From the NCBI GenBank assembly GCA_008711295.1, contig VUYV01000069.1, forward strand, positions 1,329,200 through 1,393,199: DNA of 64,000 nt. The letters run 5' to 3'. Below are positions 24,862 through 37,185 of the stretch, in pieces. Source of the stretch: Anarhynchus alexandrinus. Its lineage: Eukaryota > Chordata > Aves > Charadriiformes > Charadriidae. Position numbers and translations under genes: made by a program. Under the pieces are notes generated by a model. It ran no database searches. It worked only from the letters and a program-made list of their open reading frames with translations, and was not told the DNA's origin. The number at the start of each line of letters is the position of its first letter. Positions within the stretch are counted from its first letter, which is position 1.

Positions 24862-26285
24862 AATCATAGAATCATAAAATGGTTTAGGTTGGAAGGGACC
24901 TTGAAGATCCCCTGCCATGGCCAGGGACACCTCCCTCTAGACCAGGTTGCTCAAAGGCCCATCCAACCTGGCCTTGAACACTTCCAGGGATGGGGCCTCC
25001 ACAGCTTCCCTGGGCAACCCGTTCGAGTGCTTCACCACCCTCACAGTGAAAAATTTCTTCCTAATATCTAATCTAAATCTACCCTCTTCCAGTTTGGGCC
25101 ATTCCCCCTTCATGAGATTCACGCAGGCCCACTTCTCAAGCCTGTCCAGATCCCTCTGGATGGCATCCCTTTCCTCCAATGTGTGGACTCCTCCACACAG
25201 CTTGGTGTCATCAGCAAACTTGCTAAGGGTGCACTCAACCCCAACATCCATGTCACCAACAAAGATGTTAAACAGCACTGGTCCCAGTACTGACCCCTGA
25301 GGAACACCACTTGTCACTGCTTGCCACTTGGACATGGAGCCGTCGACTGCAACTTTGTGAGTGCAACTATCCAGCCGGTTCCTTATCCACCAAGTGGTCC
25401 ATTGGTCAAACCCATGTCTCAGATTTAGAGACAAAGATGTCTTGTGGAACAGTATCAAATGCTTTGCACAAGTCCAAGTAGATGATGTCAGTTGGTCTTC
25501 CCTTATCCATTAACTCTGTAACATGATCGTAGAAAGCCACCAAATCTGTCAGCCATGATTTGCCCTTAGTGAAGCCATTTCAGCTGTCACCAGTCACCTC
25601 CTCATTTTCCATGTGCCTTAGCATAGTTTCGAGGAGGATCTGTTCCATGGTCTTGCTGGGCACAGAGGTGAGACTGGCCGCATGTAGTTCCCTGGGTCTT
25701 CCTTTTTTCTCTTTTTAAAAATGGGCATTGTTTCCCCTTTTCCAGTCAACAGGAGCTGCACTGGACTGACATGACTTCTCAGATATGATGGATAGCGGCT
25801 TGGCAACATCATCTGCCAGTTCCCTCAGGACCCGCAGATGAATCTCATCAGGTCCCAGGGACTTGTGCACCTTCAGATTCCTTAGATGGTCTCAAACCTG
25901 GTCTTATCCTACAGTGGGCTGTTCCTCATTCTCCCAGTCCTGGCCATTGCCTTTTGCAACTTGGGTGGTGTGGCTGGAGCTGTTACTTACTGGTGAAGAC
26001 TGAGGCAAAAAAGTCATTGAGTACCTCAGCTTTGTCGATGTCCCAGGTGACCAGGTCTCCTGTTTCCTTCCTGAGTGGACCCACATTTTCCCTAGTCTTC
26101 CTTCTGTCATTGACATACCTATAGATGGCTTACTTGTTGCCCTTGCTGTCCCTGGCCAGTTTTAACTCCATCTGGGTTTTAGCTTTCCTAACCTGATCCC
26201 TGGTTGCTCAGACAATTTCTTTGTGTTCCTCCCAGGCTACCTGTCCTTGCTTCCACCCTCTGTAGGCTTCCTTTTTCTGTTTGAG
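24862..26285 (-). mobile_element. CR1 LINE, minus strand, internally deleted
   Basis: On the minus strand the element runs from upstream of the reverse transcriptase (about 26285) to a 3' end with octamer remnants (24862-24880). The RT part includes [14 protein letters not shown] and [10 protein letters not shown] motifs. After the sequence KWACVNLMK it jumps directly to the C-terminal [19 protein letters not shown] block (junction near 25111). Compared with the other CR1 copies here, roughly 0.5 kb of ORF is missing. The reading frame survives this deletion down to the ORF stop at 24937. Upstream of 25458 the frame is broken by shifts and stops. The 5' end is truncated and no target-site duplication was found. 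Confidence 0.93.
24937..25458 (-). pseudogene. CR1 RT remnant with in-frame deletion
   Basis: A 173-codon open frame covers the second half of the RT core and, directly fused to it, the last ~70 residues of the CR1 ORF. Motif C (FADD) is present. Motif A is out of frame upstream: 'cttggacttgtg' on the minus strand near 25470 still resembles it. The missing central segment and the frameshift between 25.46 and 25.6 kb make it non-functional. Confidence 0.85.
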
Positions 26286-29200
26286 ATTGCTTGTTTCTGC
26301 TGCTATAAATCAATAGAAAGTTTTCAATATATGCTGCTGGAGAGCAGAAAAAATCTGGACAGAGTTTCTGTACACAAAAGAGAAACTGTTTCTTTACAGG
26401 TTTCTCCTTGCCAAATCAAAGATTATGTTTTTTCTTCATGGTTGCTCTTTGCAGCCTGTTTATGAAAAAAAAAAAGAAGATTGTTGTTGTTTCTAGAGAA
26501 ATAATTTCCTTTGTGCTTGCCAGAGTACCTGAGATCCTTTTAAACACAAACATAGTTATAGAAGAAAATAAAGATATTTTAGCAAAATATAGGCTTAAAT
26601 TCTTGGCTATGATATTGGAAATAAAGTTGCAGGACAAAAAAAAAAAAAAACCAACCCAAAACAAACAAACCCAAACCAGCAAAGCACAGTTCTAGATCAT
26701 TCTTAACGCCAAGAATCTTCTTTAACTGCTCCAGGATATGAACTTGGTTAAGCATGTAAAGGATGAGACAGACCTGCAATCAATTCTCCTCCTGCTTCTT
26801 TCCCCTTATGCTGGAGCACTGTCCAAGGCCACTTTGACTCCTTCAGTTATAAGGATATGGTGGAACTGTAATTTCAATGCCCATTATGTATTTTGGACAC
26901 ATTTCTGCTATATTCCAAATCCACACAGATATAAAGGTGGCAGAAGCTGGAAGCTGGTTCTGGGTCTCTTGATCCTCAGCCACCTAGTTTCAGTAAGGCA
27001 CCATTTCCTACTTAGAGTCCTTGAACATGATTTCAAACCTTTCAGGCCTCATTTGCAGAGGATTTGGGACCATGAGTGTGGTAAGAGGCAGAGATATTTT
27101 CAATAGTTTTCTGTTAGCAAACACTTCCCTTAAGTAAGGATAATTCTTCTCTGATTCCTTTGCCTGATGCAGAAGCAGTTGCACTGAAGCTACATTTTTT
27201 GATTTTTAGTGACTCCAGCCAAGTGACCGTACTTTTTTTAACATTCCTATGAGGCTGCTGATCTAAATACCTTATTTCATTTTCAGTAGCATCACATTTT
27301 TGTACAAAAAAAATTAAGAGGCTAAGTTAATGTAGCCATATGCATTCTTAATAATGAAATTCTGTCATTTACACTGTTGGCTGAATATAGAGGCTGATTT
27401 TTCCTGCTTAGTTTCTGCTACAGTACACAGATTTCCATGATGAGTTAAAGGGATTATTTTACAGTTAGCTGCAAGATTTTATTTTTTTTTAAATTATTCC
27501 AGTACTGTCAGGTAATTCTAATGTGTCTTCCCCAGCAGTAATGGGCACCACAGGAAATAAAACTGCAGTACAGACTTAATCAAATCTGAATGACAAGGTC
27601 ATTGGAAAGTTAAACACTTTTTTCCTATTGACAATGTGTTCCATAAAAAGAATTACATTCAAATGTAAGATAATGTGCCCAATCATTTGCTCATAATTTT
27701 AATTTCATTAGACGCATCTAATTACTTATTAATTACTTAAGAGCAGTAGCCATTCTAAAGTGTGCATTGCTGAGGCCCCTGGCATTTTTCAGACTAAAAC
27801 CCTGCAGTGCCTGCAGTTCAGTATCTGTTTGTTTATTTTCAATTTTTATCCATTAATGCCTCACATTTAATATATAAAAAGGCGATCTCCAGTCACAACT
27901 GTTTCATTATTAAGGTCCCAAAATTTAAATAACTGACAGAGTTTTCATTCTGTACGTCTTCAACTTGCCTCATATCTTCATTTTCCACAAACAAAAAACG
28001 AAACCAGTGCAGCCCAAAGGCCTGGAGTCTTTGTTTGAACTAAAGGAATAAAAGAGAGAGCAGCTTCATCAAAGATCAGCTCTCCCCTCGTAGCCTTTTG
28101 AGTTAGGGAAAAGGGTGACTTGAAGGAAAATCTCCATTAGTTTGCTATGAACTACTTTTGAGGGGAAGGTATTGCTCGACTCTATGGGCTGTCCCAAAAG
28201 ACTCCAGGACTGTATATTTTTTGTCCTTCTGGCTGAAGCCATCTTTTAACTTGTTTTAAAGCCCTGAAGATGTATGTCAGAAAGAAAGAAGGAAAATAGA
28301 AGAGTATAACTGTGATTCAGGAAGGCTGGGCCTGTCTGGGCAACATAACCTAGAAATAAGTATATTTCATTTCTTTTCTTCCTGTTACTCTAAAGACATT
28401 GTAGATTATGAGAGAGGGTCTTATAAACCACAATATTCTTGTCTATCAATCACTGCTTTTTAACTAGGCATGTAAAATTCCTCTTACAGGCTCAGTGGTA
28501 GATGCTCATAAATATGTTCAGTCAGTAGAGGCTTCATTCAATGTCACAATGTTCACAGGCACAGTTTTTGACAGACAGGTGACCCACCATCTGAATGAAT
28601 ATTTCCTTTCAGAAAGGGTGGAAACCACCAGTCTGCTGACCTCCTTGAATCTGGTTGAAAAGTTGTAACATGCCTGAAGTTTTTGTTTTTATTTGCTTTG
28701 GTTTTAGGGGTATTTTTGTTTCTTTTCCTTGAGAAGAGTTGGTTTTCCTTTGGAAATGCCAAATCAAATTGATTAGAGAGTTTTCTCTGAAAGAAAACAT
28801 CAGAGGATTGGGTTCTCAAAACTGGGAGTTAGGCTGCAGGAGTGACACCACATTGTACAGACCAGAAGGTGAAACATCCCATATACTTGCCTTTCTCCCC
28901 ATAATGTAGTAGGAAGAATATGTATAGGGGAAATGTTGGATGTTTTGCTCAGCATGAGCTGCTATTAAATTCTATGATACTGGGAGAGACCCACTCTGGA
29001 TTCGCTTTCTTTGCAGTATTTAATCTTCTGCGAATTACCTATGTATTTCTTGATTATGTAAAAAAAAAAAAAAAAAAGAGAGATGCATGATAAGTGGCAG
29101 TTACTCCTGTTCAAATCCCCTTCTTATCTGACTCAAAGCAAGCAGTACAATGAGTCCTGGATCTTCTGGGTGCCATAGGCTTTAGCAGAAATACCTTACA

Positions 29201-32200
29201 AATTTTGCAAATAGCTGACAGAGGATTGGAGTATTTCTCCTTCAACACTGACAGTAAGAATCGATTAATAATTCAAAAGTAGTCTTATGTGTTTTACTTT
29301 TCTCCTTTGTTTTTATTTGATATAAGAAAAGCAATCCATCATATGCTCTTAATACCTAGAATTTACATGACACAAAACCTGAAGAATACAAAATTTGATG
29401 AAATTTTACAGACTGGAGTAAATTCCCAAACATTTGGAAATAAGGTTGCACTATTCTTCATGGCTTCTTAATCTTAATTTGGTGGGCACTGAATAAATAG
29501 CAGATTCTGCTGTTTAGAATAAATAAACAGCAATAAATAGCAGATGCTTTACTTGCACTCTCTATTTGTTTCTCACTTACCTACTGGTGAAATTTGTTCA
29601 GCTGTCTGCAAATCTGCTGAAATGAGGCCCCCTGAGTGCTTTGGAAGGAAGAGTTGCTTCTTTTCACTTTGCAATTCAAGCATGTGACAGAGTTATACAT
29701 TAGTAACCAAGACGTAACCTTTGGAAGGTATGTGTGCTGTGGTAATGATCTCTTCCTATGTTCCTAAGTGTTTGCTTCCTTCGTAGCATGTCTGAAGTGG
29801 ATTGTTAGAGGACGTGTCTGAGCCGGGATACCTGATGCAGACAAAGCTAATGGAAAAAACATGTACAGCAGGACACCTACAGGCCTTTTTTATTTTTATT
29901 ATTTTTATTTTCTTCCTACTGAAATCTGCAAATTGAGTTAGAAAAAAAAGATAATTTTTGGAACATGTTATTTTTGCAGGAAGTTTCTTCCCATCATATA
30001 ATCTTCCTGATAGTACCAAAACCAAAACCTGTAATTACGTGGTAATGGTCTAAGGCCACAAATAAAGACAGCTGATGTGTAGGATCAACAGGTGTATGGA
30101 ACAGAGCAGACAAATTTTCTGTTATGCAAACTGTTTTTATGGTTTCCCAATCGTCCTGCGTTCTTCTGGTGTTCTGAACTAATTCTAAATTCCTTGACCC
30201 ATTTACAAGAGTACCGCATAGAACCCACTTCTAAAGATTTTGTCTTCATTATTTCCTTCAGGTGGAGAATCACTTTCATCTCAAACACTAAAGCCTCGTA
30301 TGACACAATTCTGTTCTCCTTCTGTAGAATAATATGTATACATTTACCTTTATTCAAATCTGTAACTGTAATGCTGTAACAAACATACAGATGAACATTA
30401 TACGCAATTTTATTGAGAATTCTCATTAAGTAAAATTTTAGCCCAACTTCCAAAGGAAATGAAGTGTACATGAAAGCATGGTGTAGATGTCTGTCTTCCC
30501 TACTGGTATTTGAACTTGATAGCTTCAACCAACTTAGCATTTTAGTAAGGACAGTTTTACAGATAACGAGAAGATATTCTATTAACATGAAAGAGTGGCT
30601 TGTGTGTTTAACCCTTATCGATTCATCAGAAAATCCACATGAAGGAGAACTCTGTCCCCCAAATGCAAGAAAGTTTCAGCTGGAGCTTGAATATACTTAG
30701 AAGCCAGAAAAAAAAAATAATCCATAGGAAAATGCTGTTCATTTTTTCACATACTCACAGGGCTACTTGTTAATAGCAGTCATTAATTTCAATCAGGGTT
30801 ACTGTGCACGATTTCTATTTTAATGTTAATAAATTTTCTGTGTAAAAAAAGATATTCAGGATTAACAGTGGTGTGTTTCCACATCTTATGTTAGACAGTA
30901 TAAAGTGAACTAATCTTCTGACAATAATCAGTAAGACCTTAAAGAAAGATCAACGGTGTCATATGAGAAAGAAAATTCCAAAAATTTATGACTGTTATGT
31001 ATTTCACATGTTTATTTCTCTTTGCAATTTTTAAAGGGTAAATATATCACTTGACTCGGAATGCAAAAAGGTTGGAAATAGGGAGAATACCAATGAAACA
31101 TTAAGTGTTTTGTTCATTATTACCATTTGGCACGACCTCAACTGATTATCAATCCACCTGATTTAAAATAAAAGGATTCCTAATCAAACTTCTAAAGTCT
31201 TGGCTAGCCCGTCAGAGTCATCTTTGTTGCAATAAAATGAGAAAAGGTACCACGTTTATGATGGTAGGGAACTTACTGTCTTCTGGTGTTGTTTTGACTG
31301 GTAACATCTCCACCTGTATTTCAGGTAGTATATTCCAGTGCATTTAATTTTGTTTGTTGAATTGTAGTTATATTTGAGCTGTTCCTCAGTACTTAAGAAA
31401 AACAGGCAATTGGTTTTCATGCTAACTGGGACCTCTACTGCTTAAAATGAAAATGCAACACAACAAAAGACACATTAGAGTTCCAAGTGTGAACAGTTTG
31501 GCCTCAATCATATTAATGTTTTTAGTATATGGGTTCTGGTACACATTGTTTAAATATGCGGAGGCAGATGGGCATGTCTTGCATTAAAGACTGCTTCTAA
31601 GCTCTCCTTGATTTGCTTCCTAATTGGGAATAGTCCCAACATGGGGAGGTCCATGAACACCTCGGACTTCACAGTAGGCCGTAGAGTCAGACTGCAGGAT
31701 GCTACCTGTTTTAGCAGTGGTGGGACAGAGGATGGAAAAGGCTTATTAAGGCACAACCAGGGTCCCCAGTCTGCAAATAGAGAAATGCAGCAGAGAAGTG
31801 GGTCATCCTGTACCATTGTTAGGGAAGTAATGGAGCATGATAATTTAAAATTAGCTGTCACCAAAGCTGGAGTATGTACATCCCACATTATCACTGTGAA
31901 CTATATCTCAACTAGTATATTGTGAGACACATCCTCAGGAGTGTTTTATAGGTAATTTAGCGAAAGAAGTGTTTTGGTTAGAAATGCCCATGGCAATTAG
32001 GGGTAAAAGGGTCATATTCACAGGGTGTCAGCAATAAACTGCCCGACAAAGCTTTTCCTGTTGTGCTTATTTATTTGTTTGGGTAACACACCAGGACTTG
32101 TGAACACCAGTGCTCCCGGTGATAAGTCATTACTTCCTCACAGCTATCATAGGTGTGAGAGACTCATCAAGGAGCGTCAGTTAAGTCTCACTTTTCTGCA

Positions 32201-32296
32201 CCCACAGAGAAAAGGGGAGTATATTTCACATTGTGAATAGTGTAAAATAAGAATCAAATCCAGGGGGTATCAAACCTTGCTAGAAGAGGTTATAAT

Positions 32297-32332
32297 CATA
32301 TATATATATATATACACACACACATATATATC
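32297..32332 (+). repeat. (TA)n(CA)n(TA)n microsatellite
   Basis: An alternating TA run passes into CA repeats and back into TA repeats. It is about 36 bp long and likely polymorphic between individuals. Confidence 0.92.
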
Positions 32333-35300
32333 ATGCAAATAGGACCTAGGAGTTCAAATCAACCTCTTATCAGCTCTCCTCTGTGTGACATATTTGCAAG
32401 AAAAGATGTGCGAATGTCTGACTTTCCTTCTTATTTACACTTGCAGAGTGAATTAGAAAAAAAAACCTTGTCAAAGGGAAGGGGACCTCTACGTGGTTTC
32501 ACTTGCTCTTGGAGGGTCCTTCACTTTCTTTTATGCACGGCATGTATGAAATCCAAAGCAAGGGAAGCACCCTACAGTTTGTGTCTTTGCTACAGACATC
32601 ATGCTACATTTTTCTTTTGGTGCACTGCTTCTCCAAGCAGAGTGGAAGCGCTGAGGGGCCCAGTTCAAAGGTACAGATATCTCTCTTTTCCAGCTCAGCC
32701 ATTCCCGCGTAGGGTGGGAGTCCAGCTCTGCACAGCCCAATGCAGAGTTGGGACACAAATGTGCTCTACCAGGGGGTTGTGTGCACACCACTTGCTGTTT
32801 TTACAGTACTTACAGTCAGCTTCCATAGTTCCAAAATTTAGAATACATTTAGAGAGTGAAAATTATTTATTGACATTTAGGCTAACACCTTCTTGTAGGT
32901 TATTTTATTTATTTTTGTTGCTTTTTTTACTTTCAAGCTCAATTATTTGTATAGCTTGTTAAAATGAGAAAAAAGCCCAACGAACAAAAGCAGCTTGGCT
33001 GCCTTTTGAAAAAGTTACAAGAAATAAAGGCACATGACAGAAAAGGATTTGTTAGTAGTAGTTTTTATGCTTTTAACCTGATACACCTGTACATCTCTGC
33101 TCCATTTTTTTATTGTTGATTCCAAGAAGATGCAAAGAGGTTCTTTAAGAATAACCATGAGGTGAAGTAGATGAAATAACATAACTAGTTGAATGGAGTA
33201 GTTTGGACTACTTTATTCACATAAGTCTAGACATGAATTTATGTGATGCTTTTGCTGGTATCTGTTCTAGGACAGGATGTTGCAAATAAAATACACTTTG
33301 AAAATAAAATACAGTTTTTTTTGCATTAGCAATTGCTGAAAGATAGCACATCTGAAACTAGAGAGTGGAAATTTCAATTTGCCATTACTCAGATGGAAAA
33401 CGAAGAGAGCCGAGCAATGTGGTAAATAATAAACTAAAATGGCTGAAATCTATCAATATCAGAATCAAGAGAACATCAGAGACATCTTTAAGTTTATAAG
33501 TCAGTAGTATGTGGAGAGTCTGTAAAACTGTGGATTATAGAGTGATCACTTTACAGATATGCTAGACAAGGGGCATATAGTGGTAAAAAGCAGATATAGA
33601 ATCAGCAAGCAAACATGGAAATGTATATAAATGTTAGAAAAAATAATGATGGAAACAACTAACATAAGTTACATGGTAAAACATTCGGGAGAATAATGAT
33701 TTATACCAATGAGATCACTGCAAGATATATGGCCAACGCAGATAAAGACAATAGAAAAGCTTAAAAAGGAAAAGAAAAAAAACCCTCTTATCAGTCATAG
33801 TTGAGTAAAAAGGGGAAAACCGAGGCCTGCAGACAAGATGTGACTTCATTTCATCAACCTGTAGCCTCAGGAAGCTGATATGGTGGAATTCTATCGCTGG
33901 TGAATGGCAGGGGCATTGGGAGTGGTTGTTCACTAGTTACTCCAAACACATGAAAGGTATGATGCTCAGCCAACACAAGTAGGAGGAAGAAGTTTTAGAG
34001 AGACAAAAAGGAAATATTGTTTTCATACAAGTCATTATTACACTGTGGACCTCCTTACCTCGGAGTATCATGAAAGTCAAAGGTCTAAATGGCTTACAAA
34101 TGTAATAGATAATTTTTTGGAGCAAAGACCTGGAGTTTGACTACTAATACTTACCCACAGATCACTGGAAACTTTTACCAGATGAAAGAGCATTCTCTAC
34201 CTGCCCTGTTTCTTACAGGTTTGTTGTCGTTTTTTTTCTAAATATCTGCTGTTGGCCACATCAATCTTTGGCTAGACGCCTTAAGGAAGTTGTGATCAAG
34301 GAAACATTTCAGGCAAGAAAAAAGACATCAGTAAACTGATTTCATCATCACTCTAGTTTTTCCCAGGGTACAGATAACCCCTCAAAGTATAATTTTAAAC
34401 AGATGAAAGAGACTTTCTTGTTTATTTTTAAAACACAAAGTTAGGATTTTTTTATCAATCCTTCAGTATTTGAGTAATAGCAGAAAGGCTGATGATTTAT
34501 CTTAAAGCTATTTGCCTAACTAGTAGAAAGAAGAAACTTTTTTGTGCCATAGAGAAAAGCCAGGCTCAGTAAGCTGAAGTGTAGGAGACAGACAACAGGG
34601 TCCCTGTTTATCCCTCCCTTGAGGTGGGTATCAGCAAAGTAGAGCAATGTGGGCATTCTTCAACAGTATGATAAAGGGATAACAAGTCTTGTTCATGTCA
34701 AAAGTGGTATTTGAGTATGTAAAAAGGCTTCAGACTCAACAATAAACTGTAAAGTTTTGGACATTCTTCTCTAGGAGGTGAAAATGCATTCAAATTACTC
34801 AGCAATAATACAATATTTCTGAATAAATTACACTAACAAAAAGGGAAGAACTACAGTCTTCTGAAATGAAAAATAATGTTTATGCTCCAGGTTTAATTTT
34901 AACCAAATATTTGAACTTAATCTCTGAACAAATCAGCAATTCTATAAGGAAATCCAATTTTATTCCTATTCAGACAGCCAAATGAATAATGGAACAGAAA
35001 TAAAATCATTCTTCTGAAGACAAATGGCCTTCTAGATCCCAGTAATAAGAAATACAGGTTAATTCCACTGTGTGCTTGGCCTATATATTTTTGACCTGTT
35101 TATTCATCTTTTTAAGTAAAAATAACTGAATGTTTATATTACTGCATAAATGGTTGCTAAATAAGCTTAATTCTTTCCCATTTTGATCATTCATGTTATT
35201 AATATACTTGCTTAATGAAACCTGAGTCAAGAAGGCAAACAATTTACTTTTAGATTGGATTTTATTCAGCACTAAGGAGTCAAAACAAGCAACAAATCAA

Positions 35301-35848
35301 ACTTCAAGCACTTGAGACATTGAAAATAACTATCTCAACTGGTATCAAACTTTTACTGATTAACTGGCGATTTCATAATGATTATAGGTGAATGATGTTG
35401 TGTTCCTTATGGACACTAACAGTGAATATCTTTTATGAGCACATGATTCTGTATTCAGGTTACATCCATATGTTTATCTGCTGCCCTCAAGGCCCTCTTA
35501 AAAACAAGATGCTGCATCTCATGAGGATATCATGGGAGTACAACTTAAGGTACAATAACTATTTGCCATCACATCCAATCATATAATGAGAAAGATACTA
35601 GTTTGCCTGCACTGTGTGTGTAACTCAATAGCAAGCTTATATAGCCTAGACTGCATCTCCTCTTGGGCTTTTTATTTGTTACCAATTAGTGACTCTTTTC
35701 CCTACCAATAAAGATAAATAATGTGATAGATAACTGAAGTAATTTTCAGAGTCCAACATTCTCCAGCATTTCTAATCAAAGCTGTCTTACACAAAGACGT
35801 TTCTGCCATGGTTTGGTGACTGAACACTAGTATAAGTTTATCTATGCA

Positions 35849-35930
35849 GGTCTCAGATAAATAACTTTTTGACAAGTACCCTCTATAGCGGTCTCAAATA
35901 GTTATTTTTTTGACAAGTACTACTGATATA
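35849..35930 (+). repeat. 41-bp tandem duplication, diverged
   Basis: Two adjacent units each begin GGTCTCA (35849 and 35890) and both contain 'TTTTTTGACAAGTAC' or a close variant. The copies differ at several positions, so the duplication is not recent. Confidence 0.8.
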
Positions 35931-35991
35931 CATAAAGGATAAAAACCCCTGCTAGGATGACGTAATATTATATTTCTTATTTTCCCGGTAA

Positions 35992-36149
35992 TTTCATACA
36001 CATACGTATGTGTGTGTGTACATGCGCATTTGTGTGCACGTGTGTATGCACGTGTGTACGTGTTTTCCCACAATGTATATGTGTATATGCATACATATAT
36101 TTACATATGTTTGTGTGCATATATGTATATATGTATGTATGTATGTGCT
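35992..36149 (+). repeat. Compound TG/TATG-rich microsatellite
   Basis: Alternating purine-pyrimidine DNA with TGTGTG, CACGTGTG, ATATGTAT and GTATGTAT runs. Open frames through it give low-complexity Cys/Tyr/His/Val peptides and are not genes. Such tracts can adopt Z-DNA and are length-variable. Confidence 0.9.
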
Positions 36150-36588
36150 ACTGAAAGCAGTTTTTCAAGCAGTTCACTACCTAATTATGAAAACATAACC
36201 ATCCATTGTAGTCATCTTGGTATTCACTGCAGACTATCAGGCTGATTGAAAGGGTATAGAGAGCAACCATCTTATAACCCTTGGAGGTAGTTCATGTAAA
36301 TCTTAGCTGAGACATATTGGGAGAAATTTTACACTATGCACCACAATTTCCCATTCTGTGTTTGTTCTGTGAATAGACTCCAAACTCCAGGACCATCAGA
36401 CCAAAGTATTTCATGAACTAAATGCAAATTAGTAGCAAGAAATGACAGCTTTATTGCTGACGGTGAAATTACTTCTCATTCCAACACTGTAATTGAAAGC
36501 AAACCTCACTTGCTTCTCATGACCATGACTTGCAGGCACTCCACAGATGTATATTTTTCATAGTTTTTGTCATTTTGGGGTATGGTAT

Positions 36589-37180
36589 TGCCATGGTTTA
36601 ACCCCAGTAGGCAGTTAAGCACCATGCAGCCGCTCGCTCGCTTCCCCCCAGGTGAGATGAGGGATAGAATCAGAAGGATAAAAGTGAGAAAACTCGTGGG
36701 TTGAGATAAAGACAGTTAACAAGTAAATCAAAAGCTGTGTGTGCAAGTAAAGCAAAACAAGGAATTCATTCACTACTTCCCATGGGCAGGCAGGCGTTCA
36801 GCCATCTCCAGGAAAGCAGGGTTCCATCATGGGTAGCTGTTACTTGGGAAGACAAAAGCCATCACTCCAAATGTCCCCTTTTCCTCCTTCTTCCACACAG
36901 CTTTTATTGCTGAGCATGATATTATGTGGTCTGGGATATCCCAGTCAGTTGGGGTCAGCTGTCCCAGCTGTGTCCCCTCCAAAACTTTTGCTCACCCCCT
37001 GCCTACTTGCTGGTGGGGTGGTGTGAGAAGGAGAAAAGGACTCAATGCTGTGTAAGCACTGCTCAGCAATAGCTAAAACATCCCTGTGTTATCAACACTG
37101 GTTTCACCACAAATCCAAAACATAGCCCCATACCAGCTACTATGAAAAAAACTAACTCTATCCCAGCCAAAGCCAGTACA
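36589..37180 (-). mobile_element. Solo LTR, ERVL-like, perfect 5-bp duplication
   Basis: A 592-bp LTR on the minus strand starts TGTACTGG and ends CCATGGCA when read in its own direction, with canonical TG...CA ends. It is flanked by identical GGTAT at 36584-36588 and 37181-37185. It shares its order with the LTR at 39.5 kb: 'tggctgggatagagtta', 'acatccc' region, 'ggggacacagctgggacagctgacccc', 'atcatgctcagcaataaaag', 'gaaccctgctttcctgga', 'aatgaattccttgtttt', 'actgtctttatctcaaccca'. The polyadenylation hexamer seen in the other copies is mutated here. No internal retroviral genes are present, so it is most likely a solo LTR left by LTR-LTR recombination. A 5-bp duplication is typical of ERVL-class elements. 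Confidence 0.92.
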
Positions 37181-37185
37181 GGTAT

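Larger units (their letters stand above)
26286..36583. other. Unique AT-rich DNA with scattered simple repeats
   Basis: No gene was recognised. Contents include A tracts at 26636-26650 and 29060-29077, and paired TAATTACTTA motifs at 27719-27739. Palindromic AT-rich sequence lies around 29490-29547. A recursive-splice-like site lies at 31324. A TA/CA microsatellite lies at 32297-32332, a 41-bp tandem duplication at 35849-35930, and a TG-rich microsatellite at 35992-36149. Two longer open frames, minus 30085-30588 and plus 32333-32962, lack any recognised domain and are discussed among the findings and rejections. Confidence 0.6.

Noticed and set aside
32333..32962. 209-codon forward open frame
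   Set aside because: No recognised domain, a Cys/Leu/Phe-rich tail typical of translated T-rich DNA, and it starts inside a microsatellite edge. Overlapping frames are open on both strands. Treated as chance.
35992..36249. Cys/His/Tyr-rich open frames
   Set aside because: Translation of a TG/TATG microsatellite.
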